From the NCBI GenBank assembly GCA_964036275.1, contig OZ038434.1, positions 40,161,808 to 40,225,807 of the forward strand: a DNA stretch of 64,000 nt. The letters are read 5' to 3'. This document shows, one piece after another, positions 25,330-37,400 of the stretch (within the stretch, counting starts at the first letter, position 1; each line of letters begins with the position of its first letter). The position numbers were made by a program, and so were the translations under genes. Source of the stretch: Litoditis marina (Eukaryota; Nematoda; Chromadorea; Rhabditida; Rhabditidae). Below the pieces are notes generated by a model. The model did not search any database. It saw only the letters and a list, made by a program, of their open reading frames with translations, and was not told the DNA's origin.

Positions 25330-28300
25330 CCTCTTTTTGCTCCCTCTTGCTCTTTTTTCTCTTTTTTCTCTCTCTTTTTTGCTCTGTCTATCTCTCCTCT
25401 CTCTTTCTCTATTGCTCTCGAAATCAGCTGGGAAATTGAAGTTCAGACGCATCCAAACAACCAAAATAACGCTGATTTAGTCGAAACTACCTACACATAC
25501 TTTTTGGAAGTTCTATTTCTTCTGCTGCCTAGTGTGTACCTCAACTTTCAAAAGTGTACTTACTGTAGTAGCTCATTTTTATATGTATCTCACGAAAAGT
25601 AGCCCATTTTGTATCCAAAAATTTCGCATGAGCCATTTCTCTCGATTTTGGGAAAAGGGAGCCCCATAATTGTTCTGGTTATCCGGACAACATTGCTGGA
25701 GTGTGGTGTTGACCGTTTTTCTTCTTGCAGGATATCTCGAAGCTGGTTCGTACCACCATGGAAGGTCTGGATGATTCGGGCGAGGCTGTCACGCTGGAAA
25801 GAAAACAGATACAACTACAGGTGAGATTGAGAGCGCCGCGCATTTGAAATCCACCCTAATTTTTCACGCGTCGCTCGTTGCGACTGGTAACATTTCATTA
25901 TTCTCCCTTTGAAAGTTTTCACATTCATACACACGTCTTTTGAGGCTCTAGTCGAAGTTATTGTTTTGTTTGTTGTTGTTTACCCGCTCTCTTTCAGGCT
26001 GCCCGCATGAAGCTGTTCGCCGCTCGTACCGCCCTCGACGTGGAACCCAAGTTGTTGGAGAAGACGAGACGCAAGCTGCAATCTGCTGAAAAGGTGACTT
26101 TTGGGAGGAATTGAAGCAGTTAGGTCCCCCATCGCAATAGAGCGCGCGCTTGAAAAAGAGCCGGTTCTGTGAATTTCTTCTGACAGTTCGGACTTTTTAC
26201 TAGAGTGCGTGTAGAGTCATATTAATGGTTGACATCACACCAATCACCACATCACACCAGAAAGGCAGTTGATACTCTTGCTGGGTATTGTTGTTGTTAT
26301 TGTGGTTTTACAGTAATTCATCAATTCAGGCGCAAAACGCCTACTCGCCGGGTTTCAAGACATTAGAACAAAACAGTAGACAAATAGTTGCTTCTGTTGT
26401 GGTTGTTGTTGTTGCTGTTGTTACAGTACTCTCTAAGTTTAGGCGAAAAACGCCTCGTCCCCGGGTGTGTTTTCTCTCCACGCAACGGCCGTCATGGACC
26501 AGAACCGACTGGACAACGATCGCGCCATCGCCGCCGGAAACTTTGTAGATGGTCAGTTCTCACATCAGTAATAAAAAAGAAAAGTTAAGATATAATAGAA
26601 TATTAAGAGTAAAATTCAAGAAGTATATAAAGTTACAATAATGTTAAAGCCCTATGTTGTATATTAAAAATGAGGAAAATGTTATATTTAGTTAAAAATA
26701 GAAAAACTTTCTTAAACCAAACAGTTTTTTGTATCATTATTGATTAAGGTTAAGGTGTGAATATACTAAAAAATCAGTAAGGACCCGGTTTTTGGTTGAA
26801 ATACGCGACAATTAATGGTTTCGCATCTTAAAAATAGGCATTTTTTTATTGAATTTTTTTGACCAGCCGTACAGCCTCATTAGAGTATGGGTAAGTTTTA
26901 TGCTGTCAGTCCAACTAGCGTTCTTTCTGCCAGCTGCTGTGGCTGTTTGTTCTGCACGGGAATTGTGAAGGGAGAAGGGTTTTCGTCCAAATTTCCCCGA
27001 CTACCCGCACCTGGACAACTTTACTGACTTATACTTTTTCTTTAAATTATTATTCATTCTATTTCCACCAGTTTCAGCTCCGGTCAGCGAGGTGGAGATG
27101 AAGCAACTGGTCACCAAGAGTATGACGGACAACACGCTCAGTCAACATCTACTCTACACTCCGAAGTTCGTCTTGGCTTCTATTTGGCTAGGCTTTCGGA
27201 ATGTAGTTTGGTGTTTCTAGTGGTTATTGGTTGTTATTTGTTGCTTGCTTTTGTGTTTTTGGTCTATTTTATAATAGAATAGACTGTTTATTGAACAAAA
27301 GATTTCTGCTTAATAGAATTATGTTGTATTCATTGTCCCTTTAATGTCATTGTGTTTTTCAGGTACGATTCGAAATGGAAGAGTCGCTACACGGACCAGT
27401 TCATCGCCATGAGTGAGACGAAGATAAAGAAGCCGGAGAACCGACAGGGCTGGGTACTTCCCCTGAAGAGAGTCTGCGAGAAGGTAGGTCATGGGGATTC
27501 TTTCAGATGAAATCTGTAGGGGAGGAGTGGAACTATAGTTCTACTCCTACCAGACTACTAGTAAGGGAGTTGTCAGTTACGGGTTTATAAGTCACATTTC
27601 CTATGTTGGTTCTCAAAAGACGTTGCGTAACTGTTACCGAGACGGTTAGGAATTTCCGTCAACGATTCTGATTTCCAATCACAATACATTTTCGAAAATA
27701 TTTTCGAACAAGTTGAAGTTTGCATTGAAAAACAGTCATTTGGAAGTTGGAATGGGTGCTGTGGGAGTCTCAGTAGGAATGCTGTGGACTATACGATGAC
27801 GTATTTTTACATCCTAGTAAAGTTTTCCGAATAGTCAGATCTAAAAGCAGACTTCGTTATCGTCGAAAACAAGAAAATTTGTCCATTCTCTATGCAAAAT
27901 ATTCATTTTTCACGGGTTTGAATCTAAAAAGGGAGCATAAATCATTATGTGCGCGTAACAGGGTCACAATACCATCTTCATCATCTACATTTCTCTTCAT
28001 TCATTTCTCAAATCGTAGTGCCATGTGCCACATCCAACAATGTGGAAAGTCACGTGTAACGTGTTAAATCGCGTATAAATCTATTCTATTCTAAGAATAG
28101 AATAGAGTATTCTATATCCTTTGTATCGAATAGTGAAACCTTACTATTTTCTCATTTTGTTTTTTCAGGTCGGTATTCCTTCGGGCTTCTTCACGACCAA
28201 CCGCGGTGTGAGTCTGGCCGAGGCTCGTTCTCACGTCTTGTTCCAACGTCTCATTGGACAGGAGGCACCTAGCGAATGGCTGTGGACATTGTGCCCCGAG

Positions 28301-31300
28301 GCGGTCAGGTGAGCATACTACAAAATAGGGGTTGTAGTTTGATATCGGGTTGTTGTAGTTTGATCTCGGTCTGGTGAGCATACCAATAATAATAATAATC
28401 AATATATCAATATTGTGTATGGCAATCTTACGGGGGTTGCATATTTATATTTTCATATTCATATTTATTCCTTCACGTCGCTTCATTACGAGACGGTGAT
28501 CATCATACATGTCACAGATTTTTGTAGTAGCAGTTTCTTCTGAGTTGATCTTGGTCCCTCCTTCATTGAAGACATCATGGTGGATTATCAAATGCTCTAA
28601 TGGCTTTGACCCAGTGACATGCGAGAAACGTCTTAAAGGGAGGGGAAAGAGGATTGTTTGCGAACATGTATTCCTGTTGGGAATGCGGACTAGCGATTCC
28701 CAGCCGCGAGTGCAAATTGAGTAATGTTGTAGACAATGGCTGTGCAGACTGTGCTCCGTATGGTCTGGTGAGCTTGTAGTCTCGGGTTTGTAGTTTGAAC
28801 TCGAAATGCATCGGATGTTGAGAATGACAGCTAATAAGCAGTGACTTGAAGCTGTACGTCGTTTCAACATTTCACGAACGTTCGCGTCAACTCATGCTTA
28901 GGCGTACTCTCCGCCGTCTTTCCTGTTTACATTTTTTTGGATCTTTGGTTCAATAGATCTATTCTACTTTGCAGCAATGCAGACCTGATGTCTTTCATGG
29001 TCACCATGTTGGAGCCGCGCGCCATGCAGGCCAGACTGGGGCTATATCTGGAGCGAGTCGGGGCCGATAGGGACCGAGTCAGGGTGGCCGGAAAGTGTGG
29101 GTGGTCTCTTTTTTATTAGTGGGTGAATCTCGTACACATGGGTGGTCCCGTAGCTTTTCTTTGTCTTGAACCCTTATAACCAGTACACGTTTTTGGGCTT
29201 TACCGTGCCGCGGTAAGGTATTTTAGCTTCTCGAGGATTGCTGAATAGGGTACTGCTCGATACCCAGGAACAGCCACAAAAGCGATATAGCATGGAGGTC
29301 GGTGCGACGCAGAACGTCACAGATATTATGCACCTCTCTGTCCTGCATGCTGCCTCGCCCAGGATCGGTCTACACACTACAAAAGTGGCTGTGATTTGTC
29401 TGAGTGTTGTTTCATTGAAATTATGTCTAATTTTCGTGGATTATCTTAACGAGTGTGATTGGTCGTCGTTTATAACAATATAAGAGAATGTTATTGCCGT
29501 TCTTTCCAGACTACAACAACATCCAGTTGGGAAAGCGAATGTTTGGTCCGTCGAAGAAGGCCAAGTATGACAGTTCGATCATTGGTGGAATGGAAAGAAG
29601 GTGCCTTTTTACTATTTGTCATTAACATTTGACTAAGTTCACGAATTTCCATCGAAAACTTTTTGTAGAATATATAGTATAATGACACCTTATCGATGCA
29701 TGATTGACACCGCGAGTGCGTATATCGATTACGTTTCAGATTTGAGATTCTGGACAACCAGGTGAACCACATTCCGTTCACCCACGAGCATTCGGACGCG
29801 CATCCCGAGAAGTGCCGCAATTCGAGTCAGTTGTCATATTTTGCCTTCCCTTTTTCCAAATTCATCCGATACGATCTATGTTGCCTCGTTACGCTGTTTT
29901 TGTAGTTTGATTTCGTTCCTTTTCGGTGCGAACCAGTAAATTATCGCGAGGAGCAGGATCGAACCAAGCCCTCAAGACAGTAGCGTTTACACTTTGTCGC
30001 TTTTCTGCCTAAACCATAGACTGTTAATTACAAATACGCGTTTGGTCGAAACTGTATTGCAACAAATATAGAGGCAATTCGGGCGCCGGAGAGTCAGACA
30101 ACGAGAGGAAAAAATCAATATCTCTGACAGCCACGCTGTATAAACAGTATTTTACTGTTCTGTAACGACGCTTACTCTGAGCGGGTGTGTGTCTTACTGA
30201 AGCTTCACATTCAGGTGTGTGTCTTACCATTCAGGTGTGCACTGTCGTGACTCTACCCGTGTGGCTCTGACGTATCCGGCGGCGGAGTCGCTCAACGACG
30301 ATTTCATTCACGCGAATTGGATTCGCGGCGGACCACTGTTTGGACAGTTCATTCTCACGCAGGCACCCATGAACGAGACCATCGGTAGGTGATATTTAAT
30401 TGTTTGTGTTTATGTTTCAGTTGTTTATGTTTGGGTTGTTTGTGTTTGCGTTGTTTATGTTTGCGTTGTTCCTGCCTCCAATGCGCATGTAATTTTGTCG
30501 AATATGTCATCGATCATTTGTGTACCACCCGGTAATTTTTGTGGTGATCGTCTCGTATTTTCAGGTGATTTCTGGCGTATGGTCTGGCAGGAGAAGGTGC
30601 CCTACATTTTCATGTTGACGAGCCGCAAGGATGAGGATCGCTGCGCCCCCTACTGGCCGAAGTATGGTCCTATATACATTGTTTATTTTAGCATATTGTC
30701 AGAATTCCCCTTCCATTAACACAAATTCTAACGATTCATAACATTTATACGTTGATTTCTATTAAATCGTTGATCGGAAGTTCGGAAGCTCGGAGTTGCT
30801 TGCGGTAGTCCCGCGAAACACCCGCGGAGCTTCTGAACCAGCTACTAGTACAGGTCCGCGGAGAGACCGCAACGATAATTTGGAAAGAACTACATACTAC
30901 AAAGACAATTTGCTGTTTCATTCAGTTTTCGGTAATCAATATTCTCCTATATTTAGACGTCTGGAGTCTGCTTCCATCTCGGTTCACGGTCTGCGTATCG
31001 AGAACATGGGTGTGAACTTGACGTGCGACCCCCTTTTCCGCGTCACGTCCATCAGAATTATCGGGCCCGGCAGAGAGGAGGTACTAGTCCATTGTACACT
31101 ATACTATATGTCCCATTCATCTGTGTAATAAACCTCAATGATCACCGTTTCGTGATGGATGAACATGAATGAATAAGTATGTAAAGTTTATGTAAATATT
31201 TGATCCTTTCTCTTTCTCTATTTCCCGTTTTGCAGCACCGCCTAGAGCACTGGCAGGGCGACATGAACAACTCGAGCAACCTGCTGGCACCACTAAATGT

Positions 31301-32372
31301 CCTACGAGTGGCTCGGAATTGCAGCCGGCCCGTGGTTGTACACGACTGTCTAGGTATGTGGAAGTAGTTGTAGTTTGATCTCACTGATCACTGAAGATTG
31401 TCGTAATTTGATCTCGGTACATGCCATAGTTTACGAGCTCGGACCAAAGAGTAACGCGATCAAACTACAAAAGCAGCGGGATGGGCTATTGTAGTCCTGA
31501 TTCACAGACTTGTTTTGGAAAAAAGCGAACCCTACCATGACTCACTATTGTAGAACATGGAAGTTGGTTTTTCAGACCAGTTTGCCACACTATGCGAAGA
31601 ATTGGCTAATTGGTTCGAATGACTTTTGAGTTTTCTCGAATAGCGCCCAATAATATTTGTTTAGGTATCTCTCGTGCCGCTTGCCTTATTGCAACCGAGG
31701 TGGCCATCTGCAACATCATCAAAGGACCCACGTACAAGGTACTGTACTTACTGTACTTTCCTCTCTCTTTCTCTGTTCTCTCCTTCTCTTCTCCATCACT
31801 ATTCTCTCTCCCTCGCTTTCCCTCTCTTCTCCATCTCTATTCTCTCTCCCCCTCTCTCCCTCTCTTCTCCATCTCTCACTCCCTCTCTTCTCCATCTCTC
31901 TTTCTCTCTCTCTTCACCCTCACTAACCCTCTCTCCATTACAGCACCTGATCCAGAAGTCGGTGCAGTTTGTGCGTGCGCACCGCCCGTTCGCCGTCGAG
32001 ACTCCCATGCAGTTCGTGTTCATCCACCGCTGTGTCCAGGCATTCTTTGCGGAAATTGGAGGAAACGTTCGTGGAATAGAAGCAGACTATAGGAAGTAGG
32101 GAGGGAGAGAGGGGGGGGGGGGAGAGTGAGAGGGAGGGAAGAGAAAGGGAGAGGGAGGAAGAAGAGAGGGGGAGGGAGGAAGAAGAGAGAGAGAGAGGAA
32201 GTGGAGGGAGGGAGAGAGCAAGTGGAGAGAGAGAGGGAGTGGAGGAAACGTCCCAGAGAGGGGGAGGAAGAGGAAGAGAGAGGGGAGGGACAGATAGATA
32301 GAGAGAGAAGAGAGAGAGATAGAGAAGGGGGATGAGGGAAAGGGAGATACATAGGAGGGATTCGAATGAAAG

Positions 32373-32417
<45 letters not shown>

Positions 32418-33645
32418 TGAGTAAGAGAGAAATAGAGCTCATGCTCACTGTTCTCGGCCCGATAAGGAACTGCTTTAAGCATGATTACGCTACAATGATT
32501 CTCTTATTCTTCCAGATGGCTGTCGGAAAGAGCTCATCGAATGTTCATTGATGACCTGAACGCACCGGTATGTCTTCTTGTATTTCTATTCAGAATAATG
32601 TTGTTCGACCAGCTTCATATATTGACTTTTCGACACAGCACAAATCCCGGGTGATGTGCACAAAGATCAAACTACAAACACGGCAGAACGCAGCTACGCG
32701 CAACTTGCTCCTTTTCGGAACAGGGTACTGGTGTTTGATTTCGATGCATCGGTCTTAATTTGAGATATTCTCTTTTCCTATTTCAATGTATTTATTATTT
32801 TCATTTAAAAAAAAGTAACTGGAATCCATTCAGGTGCCCGGTTTCCGTCTGCTGTCGCCCCGTGTCGATCCCGATCTGCTGCGTCAGGTGCGAAAGGCGA
32901 AGCGACCAAACTACAGAAGGTACTGAATTCAACTAGTACAATATAATTGTCTTAAAGCAGGACGATTATGTATTCCAATCCCAACACTTCAGTCCTTTGA
33001 ACTGCAATACATTGTTCAATTGCAGTTTGAAGGACCGATGACACGGGATTGATCCACATAATCGTCCTGCTTCAAAATTAATTTGAACAAGGTGAATTTT
33101 TACAATATATAGAACTTTACGGGCGTCAAGCCTAGTGAATTTATTTGCTACAGAGTCCACGCTGCAATTAGTATGGTCTGATGTAGTTAGTTGTTTGAAA
33201 CAGTGGGCTAAGGGGATAGTAGACCCGAAAAGTCGACTTTTGGGGTTGGAATCAACGATCAAACTATAGAAGGTATGTAATTTGTAGTTTAGATCAATAG
33301 TCTGACTCTAAAGGAAGAGACCAAACTATAGAAGGTGTGTTCTGATGTAGTTTGAAACAGTGTTCTAAAAGAAGAGTAGAGCCTAAGATTTACTGTTGGC
33401 GTTGGATCGGAATCTATCTATTCGCTATTAATGTGGGGCTACTACATCTGGTCTTCAAAATGCTACCTTCCTTTCGCTCCCTAATTTTTCTCTATTTCTC
33501 TCTCACTCAACGGATGTGGTACTTGGTGCCATGCTCTTCATTTGACCTACCGTATTCCAGGGAAGCTCCTGATTGCGTGGGTGAGTGGCCGCTTCCACTG
33601 GAGGAATGTGACATCATCACTGCTCGTCGACGTCTAGATGTATAG
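18091..33645 (+). CDS. Tyrosine phosphatase-like pseudophosphatase (EGG-4/5-like candidate)
   Basis: Exons: 18091-18144, 19305-19405, 19842-19979, 25172-25253, 25731-25820, 25998-26093, 26443-26551, 27078-27165, 27363-27483, 28169-28308, 28975-29096, 29510-29600, 29740-29825, 30235-30384, 30565-30661, 30957-31080, 31236-31353, 31665-31738, 31944-32095, 32516-32567, 32834-32919, 33561-33645; all in phase, 751 aa. The N-terminal ~400 residues are basic and unrecognised; the C-terminal half is a PTP domain (NDDFIHANWIRG, LTQAPMNETIGDFWRMVW). The signature reads HDCLGISR at residues 599-606 where active enzymes have HCxxGxxR, so the nucleophile position (600) is Asp. The WPD loop is WQGD (569-572). 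Both changes predict loss of catalysis. Nematode EGG-3/EGG-4/EGG-5 are inactive PTP-like proteins of the oocyte-to-embryo transition (family knowledge); that match is inference. An in-frame alternative acceptor exists at 27071/27077. Confidence 0.85.
18172..18866 (+). mobile_element. ~690-bp interspersed element, copy A
   Basis: Runs from CATAGGTAGTTGGACTTCCC to ACAGAATCCAGTG. A second near-identical copy in the opposite orientation is at 22998-23694. It contains a GC-rich core (18390-18500) and an inverted pair around 18773-18810 (AGCAGGGGCCAGACCGCGG / GGCCCCTGCTAAAACAGG). No ORF of note: non-autonomous. It lies in intron 1 of the pseudophosphatase gene. Confidence 0.8.
19071..19212 (+). repeat. 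Two exon-edge echoes of exon 19305-19405 (acceptor side)
   Basis: TTTCAGCACCGGTCGCGTAT (19073) and TTCCAGCACCAGTCGCGCAC (19187) precede the real exon start TTCCAGCACCAGTCGCGCAC (19301). The spacing is about 114 bases each, with similar AT-rich sequence between them: a three-fold tandem duplication carrying the acceptor and first ~14 exon bases. Confidence 0.85.
22957..24895. mobile_element. Terminal-inverted-repeat element with a second element nested in its left arm
   Basis: Left arm CTGTGCGTGTACAAAATACG (22962) plus GGGCGCGAAACTACCGTAAT (23705) is inverted at 24780-24893 (ATTACGGTAGTTTCGCGCCC, CGTATTTTGTACACGCACAG). The left arm is split by the ~690-bp element at 22998-23694, so the original arm was about 110 bp and the unsplit element about 1.24 kb. 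No coding capacity seen. Confidence 0.75.
22998..23694 (-). mobile_element. ~690-bp interspersed element, copy B (nested)
   Basis: Reverse-orientation copy of 18172-18866. It interrupts the left terminal inverted repeat of the element at 22957-24895, which fixes both of its ends and shows it is a separate transposing unit. Confidence 0.8.
25274..25323. repeat. (CT)n microsatellite
   Basis: CT repeat in the intron just after the donor at 25254, followed by further pyrimidine-rich sequence to about 25412. Confidence 0.95.
26290..26360 (+). repeat. Exon-edge echo of exon 26443-26551 (acceptor side)
   Basis: TTCAGGCGCAAAACGCCTAC + TCGCCGGGT (26325-26353) copies TTTAGGCGAAAAACGCCTCG + TCCCCGGGT at the real acceptor. 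The upstream TTGTTGTTATTGTGG is copied too, spacing about 113 bases. Confidence 0.85.
27812..27935. repeat. CACCAGTAA foldback MITE, partial copy
   Basis: CTAGTAAAGTTTTCCGAATA followed by family-type interior (CATTTTTCACGGGTTTGAATC). The right end is lost. Confidence 0.55.
28733..28803 (+). repeat. Exon-edge echo of exon 28169-28308 (donor side)
   Basis: AATGGCTGTGCAGACTGTGC..GGTCTGGTGAGC..TTGTAGTTTGA is a diverged copy of 28274-28345, the last 35 exon bases plus donor and the TTGTAGTTTGAT motif behind it. Confidence 0.8.
30208..30228 (+). repeat. Exon-edge echo of exon 30235-30384 (acceptor side)
   Basis: CATTCAGGTGTGTGTCTTAC precedes CATTCAGGTGTGC at the real acceptor, giving two tandem acceptors 21 bases (seven codons) apart. 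Confidence 0.6.
31366..31490. repeat. TTTGTAGTTTGATC foldback MITE
   Basis: GTTGTAGTTTGATCTCACTG and inverted ACGCGATCAAACTACAAAAG, followed by the family end GCAGCGGGATGGGC. Confidence 0.75.
31742..31940 (+). repeat. Pyrimidine-rich (CT) intron upstream of exon 31944-32095
   Basis: About 200 bases of C/T with motif CTCTTCTCCATCTCT repeated. It precedes exon 31944-32095 and is complementary in composition to the purine tract behind that exon. Confidence 0.9.
32098..32420 (+). repeat. Purine (GA/GGA) tract downstream of exon 31944-32095
   Basis: About 320 bases almost wholly of G and A, starting at the donor of exon 31944-32095 and ending in a (GA)n run and a poly-G run. Strong strand asymmetry; potential triplex/H-DNA. 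Confidence 0.9.
32952..33075. repeat. TTAA-flanked 124-bp foldback MITE, copy 4
   Basis: Starts TTAAAGCAGGACGATTATG; the right end is ATCGTCCTGCTTCAA, with one change in the flanking TTAA. Lies in the last intron of the pseudophosphatase gene. Confidence 0.85.
33179..33415 (+). repeat. Tandem duplication carrying exon-edge echoes of exon 32834-32919
   Basis: CTGATGTAGTT..GAAACAGTG and the following GTTGGANNGGAATC occur twice about 160 bases apart. Inside, GATCAAACTATAGAAGGTAT (33253) and GACCAAACTATAGAAGGTGT (33319) copy CGACCAAACTACAGAAGGTA at the real donor (32902-32921). Confidence 0.75.
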
Positions 33646-34449
33646 AGATCAAAGATCACACTATCAACGGCATCAACTATTGATTGTACTTTGTAGTGTA
33701 GTTTAGTTTCTGTAATTTGAATCACCGTGTTAACATTCGGTCATCTAGCAGTAGTTCAACATTTCTGTGAATATCTATAACCTCGTTTAACTTAATAACT
33801 GTATTTCATGTGTTTAAGTGTACTTCTAACTTTGTAAGAGATCGCATATACTACTGCATGCTTGTGTTTATTTATTTTTCATTTTTGTTCACCAGTTGTG
33901 TTTTTTTTGGTACGACAGGTTTTAGTGACAGTTCAGCTCACGTTTTATGATTCTGTGAATAGGTGATGCGCATGATTTACACAATGAAGTTTTTTCTGCG
34001 TTTCTTGTATAGTTAATAGCATAATTGCATGTTTCACAACAGAAAACTGGCAAATTTCCGAAAGCCATCAGACATTTGGATGTGACATATGTGACAAAAC
34101 ATATCAGACATTTGGATGTGAAGATCAAATTCATACTGTGTACACGAGGTATGAAATGTTCTTGTATGAGCATCGCAAAGTTCGAGAATTAACTGTTTAT
34201 TTTTTGTTTCGTTGTCAAAAGTGCAAATAGAGCGTAAATCGGACCTCTAACAATTTAGTACGTGAACGCATAGAAAGAAACGCTAAACATAGTTTCACGT
34301 TCGAGGTTTTAGTGAAATCAAAAACAGCGCGAATTATTTGTTTGGTATCCTTTTTGTCATCAAAGTAATTGAATATCCGTTTTGTTGTCAACAAACAACG
34401 AAATTGAAATACTTGTTAAAAATAGAAATATTTTATATTTATAAAGTAT
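33646..34449. other. Convergent intergenic region
   Basis: Between the stop codons of the pseudophosphatase (+) and the F-box gene (-), so both 3' UTRs should lie here. A short direct repeat (ATCAGACATTTGGATGTGA at 34068 and 34103) is visible. No coding signal. Confidence 0.6.
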
Positions 34450-37400
34450 CTATTCATCTTCATCTTCGGTATAATCTTCTCCCTCATCGTCTTCCTCATC
34501 CAGATACATCTTCACCTCGTTTTCTGTCCATTTCACATTCAAAATAGCACCGTCGGACCGTTTGAAGCGTCGAGGCTGGACCAAGTCTAAAAGTAACCGA
34601 ATGGTCCACGCTGAGCAAATTATACAAGCATAAGTTTTTTCATTACCACTGAGACTTCTTCAATACGATTTCAAAACATTGAGCCTGTTTACACAGGTAA
34701 ATGTTATCGAAATGGATAAATATTTTCGTCTGATTCCCTATTAAAAAAACTTTGAGATTTGCACTGAGAACAGTCATGTTTAACTCTGTAGGATTCTCAA
34801 TAGATATGATGCGAACTATAACCGGATTTCTTGGTGAGCTAATCTTTTTCGATATCCATTTTTCAGATTACTGCGTACGTACCCGGGAAGTAATCCAGAT
34901 CAAAGCCCGGTTATCGTTCAAACTTACGCTGAGAACCAAGTTTAGGGTTACGAGATTACCATTGGGTCACCTATTCAGGTAATCTAAAAAAGGTTAGATA
35001 AAGAGCTCACCTTGAGGCTGGGCTCCCTCCTCTGAAACACAGACAAAACCATCGAATACCGTATTCCAGTCCACGTTCTCCTCTTTGAGACCAATGGTGA
35101 TGTTGGCTATTTTACGCTTCAGCGCGAGCCATTCCTGAAATTGGGAATTCTCCAAAGTTATCACGTTTCAAATATTAATTTCTCCCTACTAACAAAGAAA
35201 AATTCCTCAAAGGGAGCATGGAATTATTTATTCAAGATTCAACAAAAGTTATCACTTCTGATCGTAGAACCACGTGAAGTATAAGAAAAAGGATAGTATA
35301 CCAACACATACTACTAAGATGTGATCATCTTACAAAAAGTGGTCCATTTTTCATTATAGTTTCGTGAACATTCATCATTTTCCATCAAAAATATGCCAAT
35401 TCTTCCCGATGTTGGCTAAAAGGAAGGTCGTTACTTGAATTATTCCTACCATGCAGACCACTTTATAGTCCTCGCCAACGGAAAGGCCTGAGGGTACTGT
35501 ATATCTCACTTTACGCTGTGTACGCAAACAAGTCTTCGTTGTGAAAGCTTGTCGATCATCTACTCTAATAGCGCAGTGGCTAGCACCCTACTTCCAATCT
35601 TTTGCTCGCAGGCTCGATTCCGGCAAGACACAGAAATTTATAAAGTTGGCACCCACTATACTGAGTATGTATACCAACCTGGAGGATGGTTCTAATCCCG
35701 GCCGTAGTCAACTGGGTGGCACCAATTATTTCGATGCTGTCAGCCGAAAGTGACGTGACTTCCTTGTCGAACAGCTGGTATTCGGCTGTTGTTTTGTCGT
35801 CACAGACCAGCGTCAACGACCACATCTGGAGATAAGTAGCAAATGAACAACGCTCAAAAACGAATTCAGTAATAACACAAACACTACGTTAAACATAGAC
35901 GCGTTCTTGTCAACGCAAGCTTATGCAGCGCTGTATGCTGTATCTCGCTGTTTTGTAGTTTGATTCTTGGTTCAGTTACTTTTCGGTCGGAATCCGTGGT
36001 TTACGATCAAACTACAACGACAATTTGATCAGCCCCTTTGGCCAGGGCACTGTGTATTTGGCGAATTGCAGCACAAACGGTAATCGCAATCATGTTTTGT
36101 ATACCTTCACCACTGCTACCGACTTACACTTGTTCGCGACAAAAAAATTATGAACCTTTCCTGAGTGTGTCATATGTTTGCTACAATACCATAAATATTC
36201 CCTTACTCAAGAGCGAAAACAGACTAAGTTTTGTATAACAGTCACGCCTTATCGCAGTTTATATGAAAGCAGTCTGAAGAGTTCATCTATTCAAAGCTAT
36301 ATACTGTTAGTCACTTGCACAGTCACGTGAAACATGTTAAACACAGGACACAGTAGAACTCAGAAACGCGCCATAACAAAGTGCACGATTCCTCATTATA
36401 ATTTTAGAATAAGTTTTGTATAACAGTCACGCCTTATCGCAGTTTATATGAAAGCAGTCTGAAGAGTTCATCTATTCAAAGCTATATACTGTCAGTCACT
36501 TGCACAGTCACGTGAAACATGTTAAACACAGGACACAGCAGAACTCAGAAACGCGCCATAACAAAGTGCACGATTCCTCATTATAATTTTAGAATGCTAA
36601 CATCACGTGACTATTCAATTTACTTCTAGTATACAATGTTGAATCTGAAAAACTCTTCCAATCGGTAAATCCTCAATGTATCAACTAGAAGTTTAGAAAA
36701 ATACACCAATTTCTTTCCTGGACGTACTAAAAATAACTAGTCAATGAAACTCACTCTAACTTACATTTTGTACAACATTGGACGCAAATACGGATTTGTC
36801 CACCAAGGCTCCGTCAGCCACTTTTAGGTCCATCGTTTGAGCTTCTGCAATATGGATGAACATGAAATCATACACCAACCAGTATGGTTCGATTATTCGA
36901 AAAAAAGGAGTCTGTTTCAACTTCAAACACGTGATACGTGAAAATCACTGATTTTGCAACCAAAATATACAAATTTTGTCATTTTGAACAAAAGAGGAGC
37001 CCGTTTTCCGATTTATTTTGGCTATTCGGACAACTTAACTGGCGTAAAGGTGAAATAGAAACACGGCAAAAAAAACTGAACACATACTAGAGTTATGCGA
37101 ATGGCCGAGAATGAAAACCAGAAAACTCCCACTCTTTTGGCCAATATCGGGAACTTCAACCGAAAAAAACTAGTGTGTGATAGTGTGATTGAACATACTC
37201 GAGGACTCGATCAACTTTACTCGAGTTTTACTCGTGTGTGATCTATGAACATCGTTATTATCCTCTGTTAATATTATATTCAAAAGAACTTTACAATATT
37301 ATTATTAACATACTCGAGGACTCGACCAACTCGATGAAGGGGGTGGTAAAGGGGCAATCGCAGACCAACTGGAGATGATTGATGCCTGCACCAGTCAATT

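Noticed and set aside
25168..25602. Ser-Leu-rich and Arg-Glu-rich ORFs over a CT tract
   Set aside because: Simple-sequence translation; the real coding exon here is 25172-25253 in another frame.
31657..32482. Several Ser/Leu/Pro-rich ORFs around 31.7-32.5 kb
   Set aside because: They run through CT and GA tracts; only exon 31944-32095 has phase-consistent junctions.
35554..35660. Working tRNA gene
   Set aside because: Boxes A and B are present but acceptor and T stems do not close well, and a second copy shares a non-tRNA tail, so SINE is the better reading.
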